A stretch of 64,000 bases of DNA from Selaginella tamariscina (taxonomy: Eukaryota > Streptophyta > Lycopodiopsida > Selaginellales > Selaginellaceae): the NCBI GenBank assembly GCA_003024785.1, contig PUQB01000609.1, forward strand, positions 62,001 to 126,000, read 5' to 3'. The notes beneath the pieces are model-generated. The model saw only the letters and a list, made by a program, of their open reading frames with translations. It was not told where the DNA came from and made no database searches. Shown one piece after another: positions 25,926 to 37,229 of the stretch. The stretch's first letter is position 1. The number at the start of each line of letters is the position of its first letter. Both the position numbers and the translations under genes were made by a program.

Positions 25926-26032
25926 ATTCCAGAATATACTAGGCCTGATGACTGATATATCTATGTAATGTAGTATACGCACGTTTATAAGTACCTAGGG
26001 GCAAAGGTTACGTGTGCGTGTGTGTGTATGTG

Positions 26033-26066
<34 letters not shown>

Positions 26067-26261
26067 ACACACACACACCAAATATGTATTTTTGTGTGTA
26101 TTAGAGGACTTACCTTGACTTGTTGTTGTACCATCCTTCTAAAAACGAAACAAATTGTTTAATCACTAATATACTCCAATTATAATATATTATTGCATTA
26201 AATTGAATATGGTTTTATACACATAGTGTACAGTACAGTTTCCATAAACAAACTTACATAC
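25926..26261. repeat. inverted duplicate of the 5.05-5.46 kb spacer
   Basis: Continues the UGT duplicate. It matches the reverse complement of about 5,054-5,460 with one internal deletion of about 130 bp, and includes the copied microsatellite and the copied exon-like block. Homology stops abruptly near 26,261 (cttacata), 145 bp before the next gene. Confidence 0.85.
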
Positions 26262-26405
26262 CCTGCTCATCTAGTCACTGCCACCTCTGCTGACCTGGAT
26301 GCCGACGTGTCCGGCTGACTAGGTTTCATGAACGGCCTCGATTCAACACCAATCAACGGTTGAGATTTGCACATGCGTAATCCCTAATCTGGGAGAGGAG
26401 GGAGA

Positions 26406-27648
26406 ATGGGTTCGCGTCATGGCAGCAGCAGGGCGGACGATTATGGAAGGGATGACTACTCGCGCAGGCGACGCTCCTATCCACGGTGGTCACAGCATCC
26501 TAGGGCCATTGGCCCTAGCAGGGACGACGATCGCAGGCCAGAGCGCTGGCCTCGCCGCAGGAGCAACGACGACGATGGAATCCATGCCTCCCGCAAGAAG
26601 TTTCTGCAAACTAAGTAAGTAATCTCTCTTTCTTTTTCCCCCCTTCTGCAAACCAAGTAAGTAATCTCTCTCTCTTTTCCCCTTCCATCAGAGACGCTCG
26701 CTCCAGGAGCCCCAGGCGCGACACCACGGAGAAGGAGAAGAAGAAGGAGAAGGAGGAGAGGCTACTGGTTGGGTCCCCATTCCAGGCAAGCTCCACCCCA
26801 CCGGACTTGATGAGGTGGTGGCCATGCAGTATGGCTTCAAACCAGTTCGTGAGGTTCCAAACCTCTGGACGAAGATGGGAAGCTGAGCGACGTCTTCTTG
26901 TGCGACAAGGCTGCCTACCAGATGTTCAACGATGCGCATCTCCAAGGAACAACAGAGCTGGGTGCTTGGGTGGCCAAGCGTTTATGCCTTGGTGTCTTAC
27001 TGGTAAACCGCAACTATGACCAGGTACCGGACTGGAGGGTGATCACATTGTTTGGGCGACCCAAGGTAACGTTGGAAACCCGAGCAAAAAAGGTGAGAAG
27101 TTTATATTTGGTTGATCAGTGCTCATGATTTTCTTGTTCTTCTTTCTCACAGGTTATTGCCGAATGGGCTCACGCTTCCATGGTCAGCAGGATGATGCAG
27201 AGTGTGTGGAGTCGGCTAACATGTTTGCAGATTTCAGCCACTCATTTCACATACAGGCTACTAGTCCTCTGAAATATGTGATTGTGTCTGGCAACACCAA
27301 GTTTGTGGAGCTGCTGAGGAAAGACTACGACGGTTTACAGCAGCTGTTTATGGAGCGCCGTGTAGTGACGAAGCCTCGTGACGTGCCTTTCAGAGTGTGG
27401 CACGTAACGAGCCGCAGTTCCTCTCAACTTGAGGAAGAATGCCTCAATAAATCGCTGCAAAAGTAGCGTACCAGGAGGAATTTTGGGTGGCGTTGAGGGG
27501 GATTAATGTACGCAGCACCCTTACCCCGCCGCCACTCTCCGAAGAAACAAAGGGGATAATAGCAAGTTTGAAAGACCAGGTGGCCGCAGGAAGGAAGTTA
27601 GTCGCTGAATCGAAAGCCAGAGCCGCTAGAAGATCTGCTGCTCTTTAA
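26406..27648 (+). CDS. unrecognised three-exon plant protein with RS/RD-rich N-terminus
   Basis: Probable exons are 26406-26614, 26692-27092 and 27153-27648. The ATG at 26406 opens a very basic, Arg/Asp/Ser-rich region (MGSRHGSSRADDYGRDDYSR) like that of RNA-associated proteins. The rest is a globular-looking domain I cannot assign. Characteristic pieces are GWVPIPGKLHPTGLDEVVAM, YQMFNDAHLQGTTELGAWVA, WRVITLFGRPKVTL, VIAEWAHASMVSRMM, MFADFSHSFHIQATSPLKYV, LLRKDYDGLQQLFMERRVVT and an Ala/Arg/Lys-rich C-terminal helix ending RAARRSAAL. These pieces fall in different frames within exons 2 and 3, implying about three single-base shifts. The end of exon 1 and its donor are tandemly duplicated. The gene lies between duplicated segments (25.2-25.44 and 29.65-29.95 kb). 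Confidence 0.6.
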
Positions 27649-27725
27649 ACACGATGGATGTGTTTGTTTATAAATAATGCGAACGCGTGTTTGTTATACG
27701 TATCCATTTTTCTACATAATTACAG

Positions 27726-29062
27726 TACAAATGCACTTATCAACAATCCGCTAGGAGTCAACTATGGTCAACTGGCGGATAATCTGCAAGGGAAGATCCG
27801 GATATTCGACACTGATCCTGTATTGCCTGGCATCGACGTAGTTGTCGGAGTTAACAATGACCAAGTCGCATCTCTCACAGATGCAAATACTGTACATGAC
27901 TGGGTTGCCAAGGTATGTGCATGTAAGTGTGTGCGCGCGTGTGTGTCCTTATCACCTAGCACATAGCCAAGGGCATAACAAAAGAACTATACAGGACAGT
28001 TTAAACTTCGTGTGTCCCTAAAAAATAATGACCATAGTTAAAGTAATGTAGTTCTAAATCTGGCTTTACAAAGACTATAGTACTTCTATTTACCTCTGAC
28101 CATAAAACAGCCTGTTTTCAACACACACACTCCAGAGTAATATGTGGCACATGTACTATATGTAAGTATACATGCATACACACCTCAGTGCGCACACACA
28201 CTCACACATACACGTGTACAAATTGATGTTACAGAATATTGCTGTGTATACACCAGCCACAAAGATCAACCATGAAGTGTTTACCGCTGATGATGGCCAA
28301 CTATGTGTGTGCGTGCGTGCGTGCGTGTGTGTGTGTGATATGATATATACATAAACATTTTTATATTTATAATTGCAGTCAGGAGCCGTCCAGAAGTTAG
28401 TGGAATGTACCTCAAGCCTCTTACTCAGTTTCTAGCAGACACACGAGCTCCATTCCTCATCAACGCATATCCCTTCTTCGCTTACCGGAATAATCCAAGG
28501 AGATTCCGTTAGCTCTTACCGAATCCCGGAGCCGTCGATCCCAAGACTGGCCACGGCCCAGATTGACGCCACGTATTCCGCTCGGTTACTTCGGCATCCC
28601 AGTTACCATCACGGAGACAGGCTGGCCATCATCCGGTGACGTGGACGAAGCTGGCGTCAGCATACAGAACGCGAGGACGTACAACCAGAATCTGATATCC
28701 CACTTGGCGTCCAGCTCAGATACCCGCTCTTGCCACGTCAACCTGTTGACGTTTTCGTTTTTTCTCTGTTTTACGAGGATCGCAAGTACGGTCCTGCCTC
28801 GGAGAGAAACTACGGGCTCTTCCGTACAGTAAACACTACAAACTCATATCAGAGGTACGTTGAAATATTTATGTTATTCATGCGTATCGATCCATACACA
28901 CTTGCAAATCATTCACTATTACAACACGTGTGTGTGTATAAGAGAGAGAGAGACTTAATATTGCTGGTTTAGGGTTTAGAGAGACGCAAATACAACACAT
29001 CATTCACTATTAGAACACATAACTAGTATTTTAATGACAATTATACTCACTATTAACAACTG

Positions 29063-29119
<57 letters not shown>

Positions 29120-29184
29120 CTAGTATGTTAATGTTTTTACATATCAATGACACAAATACACTCACTATTACAACACGTGTGTGC

Positions 29185-29215
<31 letters not shown>

Positions 29216-29342
29216 CTAGTATGTTATTGTTGTTACATATCAATGACACAAATACACTATTACAACACGTGTGTGTGTGTGTTTGAGAGAGAGAGCTAGT
29301 ATGCTTACATATCAATGACACAAATATACTCACTATTACAAC

Positions 29343-29384
<42 letters not shown>

Positions 29385-29647
29385 ACTAGTATGTTAATGT
29401 TTTTACATATGAATGACAGAAACTCACACACACACAGAGACACACGTCACACACGTATAAATACACATGGTTTACAGGTCTGCAGCGGTGCACACATGGT
29501 GCGTTGCAAAGCTTGACGTGGAAGCAAGGCAGCTGCTCAAAGGCTTGAATTATGCATGTGGAGACGACGCTGCAGATTCAACAAGGAGTTCCATGTTTCT
29601 ATCCCAATAGTGTCAACTCCCACGCTTCGTATGCCTTCAATATGTAA
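27726..29647 (+). pseudogene. GH17 beta-1,3-glucanase with CBM43 (X8) domain, damaged
   Basis: Exon-like blocks at 27726-27912, 28235-28304, 28379-28854 and 29478-29647 follow the order of plant glucan endo-1,3-beta-glucosidases. The N-terminal strand reads GVNYGQLADNL, then VVVGVNNDQVASL, then YTPATKIN, then FLINAYPFFAYRNNP. The nucleophile region is IPVTITETGWPSSGD, followed by PVDVFVFSLFYEDRK and a C-terminal X8 module (TWCVAKLDVEARQLL...NYACGDD, then CFYPNSVNSHASYAF). These enzymes cleave callose at walls and plasmodesmata. I see no signal-peptide exon, internal stops and several frame changes in the third and last exons, and the proton-donor region (usually GNEV) is reduced. It is probably a pseudogene, though some breaks could be sequence errors. 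The last intron holds a minisatellite. Confidence 0.75.
28900..29420. repeat. minisatellite with embedded (TG)n(AG)n, in the last GH17 intron
   Basis: About five imperfect tandem units of 80-110 bp. Each has a short unique part (gctagtatgttaatg, acatatcaatgacacaaata, cactattacaacac) followed by a (GT)n run and a (GA)n run of varying length. The units differ mainly in microsatellite length. Confidence 0.85.
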
Positions 29648-29649
29648 CT

Positions 29650-30560
29650 CTCAAATAAGCATTTTGTGGATGGCATTAGAAATTAATATTGTTTCGTTAG
29701 TTTTCAACCATGTTGATATTAATTTCAACTTAAAGAATATTAATCTAATGTTGTTAATTTTAATCTCAACTTGAAAAATACATTGATAATACTATTATGG
29801 TGTGTAATGATTTACAAACGAAACGTAATAAAACTAACAAAAGAAATAAAGTGAGCTTTTATGTATATTGGTCATGCTATTATTCTTGATATTAGCTTTG
29901 TAGTTAATAATTTTGAACAGTTCTTCAAGATATAAGTGGATTTCTTTACTAACACTTTAATTATAATATTTAGCTATTATGGTTGTATAGATACTCTTTG
30001 GTCTCTTCAGGCTGCTCTGATCATTATTTAATAACATAAACTCCGACAATTTAACTGCAATTGTTCCTCTTGAAAATCTCATATTACTTTAAAAATGTAT
30101 GAAGAGACTAGTTTATACAGATTCTTCTGAAGCTAAGAGTATTGGAATATGCCTTGAAATATTCCAAAACCACTTACTTTGCTAGGATTATACATGTGTG
30201 TATATACATGTAAGTTAATGTGTACATATCTTTTTTTATGTCAACTGCTTTTGCACACACACACACACACACAATTAGATATATTCTCTTGCGTATGTTG
30301 AAAACTAAACCCAACGACGTAAATACACCTGCACACGTACGTATATGTGAATGATACGTAGACAGACGCCTACTTCGCTGTCAACAAAAAGCAGGAGACA
30401 GGATCTATTGAAACAGCCTATAGAGATTAAAAAATGATTAGAAGCGTGGAGATAAGCATATGTTACAAGGAGAGAATCCAGTACGTGTGTGTATGATTCC
30501 CTTGCTAAAGTACGTTAATATTTGCGGAACATCTGCTGACGTGTATATGCCACGGTATCT
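29650..30560. repeat. duplicated spacer (tail of AT block plus flanking block)
   Basis: The first 300 bp match 25,215-25,437 and 47,490-47,780. The remainder (about 30,000-30,530) matches 47,790-48,375, including aacagcctatagagattaaa and gagagaatccagtacgtgtg. The copy at 48.38-48.57 kb contains about 185 bp missing here. No gene is seen. Confidence 0.75.
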
Positions 30561-30583
30561 TCGCATGAGTTTCGACGACTATT

Positions 30584-30911
30584 GACTCCAGTTGCGAGCA
30601 CTCCGCATACGCTGCCAGCATGCTCGTCCATTCTGTCGAACAGGTCCTTTGCTTTCGGCAGCTGCTTCCTCTCAGTAAACGCCTGGATCATTGTGTTCCA
30701 CGAATGAGAGTGTTAAAGACGTCTTCTGCCTCTTGCAGATGCCATGACACTACATCTCTCCCAGGCATTCTCTTGAAGATTTCTTTGGCACAGAAAGAAG
30801 TCTCCATTCTGTGTTACACTGCAATCATGGTGTTCCTCCTCAGGCGTGCGTGTGCGTCCCTCGCGTTGTCTAAGTACTTAGCATTGGTGTAGGATTTGAT
30901 GAGTGTTGCTA
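30584..30911 (-). pseudogene. partial, internally deleted copy of the PPR gene
   Basis: Same orientation as, and near-identical in patches to, about 22,413-23,120 of the PPR gene (for example ggaagagaagcagc complement, and the block ending gcgttgtctaagtacttagc). Several hundred bases are missing between the patches. It carries no usable frame. It sits directly against AT-block copy 2, just as the full PPR gene sits against copy 1, so the two were duplicated together. Confidence 0.8.
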
Positions 30912-30929
30912 GAAAGTTTCATTCGCTCA

Positions 30930-32860
30930 ACACATTTATTTTATGATAAAAGATGATTATCTTTTAGTGAAGCATCTTACATGGGCAATTGAGTATCGTG
31001 TTAATGTAACTATGTCTTATATGCTTATTTAATTGCTATGGTGTTACTAACATTAATATTTTGCATATGCTATTATTGTAATTCTTTATATAATAATAAT
31101 AATAATAAGATATAGTACAATATTAATTAATATTTAATTCATATGCAACATGTGTATGTGATAATCAATTTCCTTAATCTTTTAATTATTACGTGTTACA
31201 TGCAACTTATTTTGCAATAGTAACATTTTCATGATTTTTAATAAATGTTAATAATTTCTTATAAATAAGGTTTTCTTTATTTATTGACCAAAAAATAAAA
31301 ATGTTTTTCATCATATATGTATTTAAGAATCTATAATAAAAATTTAAAATAATGTTGTTTTCTAACACATTGAAGTGACAATAATAAAAATTTAAATTTA
31401 AAATATTCATAAAGTTTCGAAGATGTTAGTGTTATTCATGAATTATCATTTTATTTTTTATTATTAATCATTATGGTGTTATTAACAACATTTTGCCTAT
31501 GTTATTATTTTACTTCTTATATAATAATAATAATAATAATAATAAGATATAGTATGTGATTTTAATAAATCCATATTAATTAATAGTTGGCTCATGTGCA
31601 ACATGTGTATTTGATAATTAATTTCTTTAATCTTTTAATTATGTGTTTCATGCAACTTATATTTGCAATGATGATATTTTCAATGATTTTTAATAAATAC
31701 TAATAGTTTTTCATAAATAAGGTTTTTTAATTTATTAATTAAAAAATAAAATATTTTCATCATATATGTATTTAGGAGTCTATAATAAAAGGTTAAAATA
31801 ATGTTGTTTTTTAACACATTTGAAATGACAATAATAAAAATTTAAATTTAAAACATTCATAAAGTTTACGAAAATGTTAGTGTTATTCATGAAATTATCA
31901 TTTTATTTTTTATTATTAATCATTATGGTGTTAATAACATTAACATTTTGCATATTTATTATTGTACTTCTTATATAATAATAATAATAAGATATACTAT
32001 GTGATTTTAATAAATCCATATCAATTAGTATTTGGCTCATGTGCAACATGTGTATTTGATAATTAATTTCTTTAATCTTTTAATTATTATGTGTTTCATG
32101 CAACTTATATTTGCAATAGTAATATTTTCAATGATTTTCAATAAATACTAATAGTTTTTCACAAATAAGGTTTTTTTTTAATTTATTAATCAAAAAATAA
32201 AAATATTTTCATCATATATGTATTTAGGAGTCTATAATAAAAGGTTAAAATAATGTTGTTCTTTAACACATTTGAAGTGACAATGATAAACAATTTAAAT
32301 TTAAAACATTCATAAAGTTTACTAAGATGTTAGTGTTATTCATGAAATTATCATTTTATTTTTTATTATTAATCATTATGGTGTTATTAATATTAACATT
32401 TTGCATATGCTATTATTGTAATTCTTATATAATAATAATAATAATAATAAGATATAGTATGTGATTTTAATAAATTCATATCAATTAATATTTGGCTCAT
32501 GTACAACATGTGTATTTGATAATTAATTTCTTTAATCTTTTAACTATTATGTTTTTATGCAATTTATATTTACAATGGTAACATTTTCAGTGATTTTTAA
32601 TAAATACTAATAATTTCTCACAAATAAGGTTTTCTTTATTTATTAACCAAAAAATAAAAATGTTTTTAATCATATATGTATTTAAGAGTCTATAATAAAA
32701 GTTTAAAATAATGTTGTTTTTTAATACATTTGAAGTGACAATGATAAACAATTTAAATTTAAAACATTCACAAAGTTTACGAATATATTAGTGTTATTCA
32801 TAAAATTATCATTTTATTTATTTTTTAATATAATAGTGTTGTTGAACTACATGATCAAAT
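30930..32860. repeat. tandem array of about 450-bp AT-rich units
   Basis: The landmark aaataagg occurs at about 31,263, 31,714, 32,163 and 32,622, a spacing of about 450-459 bp. Around each lie the same ordered strings: tttaataaatactaat, tcatatatgtattta, agtctataataaa, acacatttgaagtgacaat, gttagtgttattcatgaa, aataataataagatatag. About four units are present. Copy 1 (23.69-24.15 kb) has one unit, so this is a local amplification. It is AT-rich and has no coding potential. Confidence 0.85.
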
Positions 32861-33385
32861 TTTTTTCATTTCATTTGTTGTATGCTTTTTAGAATTAGAC
32901 TTAAAATTAAAAATTAAATTGTAATTGCATCTATTATAGTTTATGTCTTTAATTAATTTATATTTATGACATTATTATGGCTCATTTTTATATATTCATT
33001 TGTATTATCTATACTCATTTGTATTAGAAATTTCAAAAAATTGTTATTAAAATTACTTTTTTGTGTTACTTTGATGATATACAAATTACAAAAGCTCACA
33101 AATTAAACATGTTAATAAAAAAATTTCATAAAGACATTATGGTGTCTTAACTTTTTCCAAATTAAATTATTGATTATATTTTTACCATTTTTTAAAATAT
33201 TGACGAGATTATACTTAATGCTCAAAGTAAAAATGTTTTAAATTTTAATGAATACTCATAAAAATTTAATTACACCTTCAATTTTTCTTACACATCTTAT
33301 ATTTTAAAATTAAAAAAACTTTTTGAAATATCAATAGCTTTTAGTTAAATTATTTTTCATAATAATCATCATTTACAACATGGTT
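32861..33385. repeat. AT-rich block, copy 2 left part
   Basis: Continues the homology to copy 1 (about 24,120-24,657) up to the string atggtt at 33,380-33,385, where the 13.5-kb insertion begins. No gene is seen. Confidence 0.75.
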
Positions 33386-35072
33386 ATCATAGTTTTTACT
33401 GTGACCTTTATTTTTACTTTGGAATTAACTGTTCTTACCTACCAAAACTATCTTGATAAGCCTTAAATGAGAACTCTAGGCAAATGTAGCATTTACCTTC
33501 TAAAAAATTATTACCTTCATTTTTTGTATTTCGGTTGGGTTACCCTAGGATTGCCCTAACCCCTTATTAAGTTAAACTCACACCAAGCATATTCCTATTT
33601 GAAATGAGATTTGGTGTTAACTCACTTTACAAAAAAAAATAAAAATGGGGGGCTCTATCACATATATTAAGTAGGATATGTAGTGAGAGTTCTTGGGTTC
33701 ATAATTGAATTTGTTATTTTTTTATTAGTGCAAGCTTTAGTTTTTGTCATTAAGGCACTGTGCCACTTTAACTTCTGAACAATAGAGGACGTTGGCAAAT
33801 CCGTGCATGTGAGGTTTTATCAGAATGCATGTTTTAAGGGTTAAAGGTTGAGGCATGTCTTTAACTTCCTCCTCCACGTCAAATTAAGAGTAACACTCAC
33901 AACTAAGCAAGGACACTTTTGTGTTCTATTGACAGTTTCTCTTTATCAAGTTCCTAAAGGTTTATATAGGGGTTTTAAAGGTCGTGTGAATCCAATACCA
34001 TGTGTTATAGTTTTTTCTTTAGGGTTTGACTGTTGTTACCTGTCGAGTTGTGTGACAAACTCTAAATGTAGTAGGAAACATGCTTGCTTAATGCACTTGG
34101 GTATATGCCGGGTGTTGTTAAGTATTTGCATGAAACTTTAGGCGAAGTTACTCTTCCTCGGTTTGACATTCCAGATAGGTTTCCTCAAAAGAGTATAGTT
34201 TGTTAAAAGGGTTAAGGACACCCCTAGGGTTGACCTAACCCCCACACCTAATACACCCCCCCCCCTAAGGCATAAATAAGGTAGAGTATATGTAATGAGG
34301 TTATTTTCCTATCGGTGAAAGCTAAGCTTGTGTCGTCAAGGCATAACTCTTCATTGTGCTACCCTAACTTTCGCACGACAAGGGTACGTACCACCTTCGG
34401 GTTAGCCTACCCTTATTGTTGGCAGGATTTTGCTCTTGTGACTGGGTACATCACACTAAGGAGTTAGTTAATCCTTGGGACTGTTAACCCACTTGCAAGC
34501 ATGGAAGGATTTCCCGAGTTCACGTTCCAAAAGACAACCTTGTTTCGGCCACCTCATCCACGCCAAGCTAGGAACGATACTCACAACTCGGTTAGCCCAC
34601 ACATCATGACTCATGAGGTGAGCCTAGATTGTGGACTTGGCCAACTAGGGGTATGAGTTCTTAAGTGACGGGTTCCTAACATAGGTACTTTAATAGATAT
34701 CATGGGGGTTTTTAAAGAGGGATTCCATGCAAGCCGCCTTTGTGGCACCAGATAAAAACTCTAACGCCATGTGTAACTCTTGAATATGGAGGGCTATAAT
34801 GAAATAGTCCACATTTTTAAAAACAGTGTCACATGAAGATGTGACACTAGACTAAATAGCACAAGGTATAATGGGTTGTCTCATATGCATAACATCAAGG
34901 GTTATATACTCTAGCAAGTAGGTATGTTTACGCTCACATTAGGGTGTTAAGATTTGTGCATTGTCTCAAGAGAGGTTAGGTCTCGTAATTAAGTGTGTTA
35001 TTGGCACACTTAGTTAGGGGTGGTGTTCTAGGGTTAAATAACTTAAGCTCATTAGTAAGAGCTCTTTCGTGA

Positions 35073-35572
35073 TGTCACAAACCGATACAAGATGCAAGAT
35101 TTCGGATACATGATATGGGTTACAGGATATACCTACAGGATATGCATGTAGAATATGCTACAGGATATGCCTAGAGGAAGGGTCACTATTCTTAGCTCAT
35201 GACTAGATTAGACTCATGACCAGATTAGCTTGGAGTTGTGAGCATAAAAGCTCCGACCTAGTTGTTGTACAATCAGTTACTATCAACACCAGTCATTCTA
35301 CGATCATTTTATTCTTGTCTTGTTTGTCTCTTGTTCCTTGCCTCTTGCTCTTGTCTTGCTCTCGGATTCTGTCTAGTTCCTGTCTTGTTCTTAGATCCTA
35401 CCATGTGCCTTCCTGTCTTACTTCCGGATCCTATCCTGTTCATGTCTCTCCCGGATCCTATCCTGTTCTTGTCTTGCTCCTGAGTTGCTAGTTCCTGTCC
35501 TGCTCCCGAGTCAAGCCTTCTTATTCTTGGAATTCTGCTTTCTTCTTGGTTCCTGGATCGTGGCGCTTGACA
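35073..35572 (+). repeat. 5' LTR of element A
   Basis: About 500 bp, starting tgtcacaaaccgatac and ending cgcttgaca. It contains degenerate short repeats built on caggatatg and on cctgt, and the conserved block gagcataaaagctccgacct, likely the core promoter region. It lacks the gcatgcatgcaa block found in two other LTRs of the family here. Confidence 0.85.
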
Positions 35573-36532
35573 GTTTGATAGTAACTCCTTTTATAGCTCT
35601 TCGTTTCCCAGCTACTTTTTTTCTTTGATTCTTTTCCTTTGTTTTCCTCCTTTTTCTTTCATAGATCATGGCTGATTTTGAGCGCTTTCAACGCGAGCAT
35701 CAAATGTTACTTTATGAGCTGGCCACTTTGCGCCAAGTGGTCACCGATTTGCAAGGTTCCACCAATGCGGCACATGTAGTTGCTGATGCATCCTCCAAGG
35801 TTGCTGTGCAGGCTCTCTCTCAGGCATCGGTGGTTCCCTCTTCATTGAATGTTTCTTCGGAACCGAAGGTTAGCATGCTAGAAAAGTTCAGTGGCAATTG
35901 TGCCGATTTTCAAGGTTTTCTGAATCAGATCCAACTCTTGATCCGCATACAACCACGCCGCTACTTGACTGATGCACAAAAGGTTGGCCTTTTGGCATCC
36001 TTACTAAGTGGGTCTCCACGGGCTTGGGTTGCCCCCTTGCTGGAACGTGACGACCCATTGATGGAAGACTTTGAAGGTTTCGTGGCTGCCTTTGAAGCCT
36101 GCTTTGGAGATCCTAATAAGTACCGTTCCGCATGCACGAAGTTACGGAAGCTCACTCAAGGATCCCGCCCAGCTTCCGTTTATGCATCCGAATTTCAGCA
36201 ATTGTGCACGAACATTCCATGGGACAAGACTGCATTGATCGAACACTTCCGTTTTGGGTTTAGGGATGATGTGAAGGACCTTCTCCTTACGTTACCGGAT
36301 GTTCAAACGTTAGCGGAGATCATGCAACAGGCCATTCGTTGCGACAACCGTTTGTTCGAGCGCCGTCAGGAAAAATCCCGTCAGCAGTTCCTGCCAGCCA
36401 ATCCTGTAGTTGTAGCACATGTTCCTACGACACCTTTTGGAGCAGTTCCTATGGAGGTTAACAAATCCAAGCGTGGCCCACTTTCAATTGCTGAGAAGCA
36501 ACGTCGTCGGGGTGAGAACCTTTGCTTGTATT

Positions 36533-37229
36533 TGTCACGACCCGATACAGAATACAGGATTCCGGATACAGGACATGGGTTGCAGGACTTTCCTATAGGA
36601 TTCTGGATACAGGATATGGGTTGCAGGACTTTCCTACCAGGATTCCGGACATAGGATTTGGTTGCAGGATATTCCTACAGGATATTCCTACCAAGATTCC
36701 GGACACAGGATTCGGTTGCAGGATATTCCTACAGGATATGCCACAGGATATGCCTAAAGGATAAGGGACATGTGGACTCATCTTAGCCTCTGCATGCATG
36801 CAATCACTTTTGCATGCATGCAACCACTTTTAGCACTCATGCCTAGATTAGCTCTTGGAGTTATGAGCATAAAAGCTCCGACCTAATTGTTGTACAATCA
36901 GTTACTATCAACACCAGTCTTACTACGATCAATCTCGTCTTGTCTTGTTCTTGTCTTGTTTCCTGTCCTGTTCCTGTCTCGCTCCTGTTTCCTGTCCTGC
37001 TCCTGAATCTTGTCCTGCTCCTGGATCCTGTCCTGCTTCTGTCTTGTTCCTGGATCTTGTCCTGTGCTTTCCTGTCTTACTTCCGGATCCTATCCTGATC
37101 CTGTCCTGCTCCTAGATCCGTCCTGTTCCTATTCCTAGTTTCTGTCATGCTCTCGGTCCTGTTCCTGAGTCCAGCCTTCCTGTCCTTGGAATCCTGTTCT
37201 CTTCCTGGTTCCTGGATCGTGGTCTGACA
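36533..37229 (+). mobile_element. solo LTR of the same Ty3 family, inserted in element A
   Basis: A 697-bp LTR starting tgtcacgacccgatac and ending gtggtctgaca, flanked by a perfect 5-bp direct repeat gtatt (36,528-36,532 and 37,230-37,234). There is no internal region, so it arose by LTR-LTR recombination after insertion. It contains two gcatgcatgcaa motifs and is closest to the right-hand LTR of element C. It postdates element A. Confidence 0.9.
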
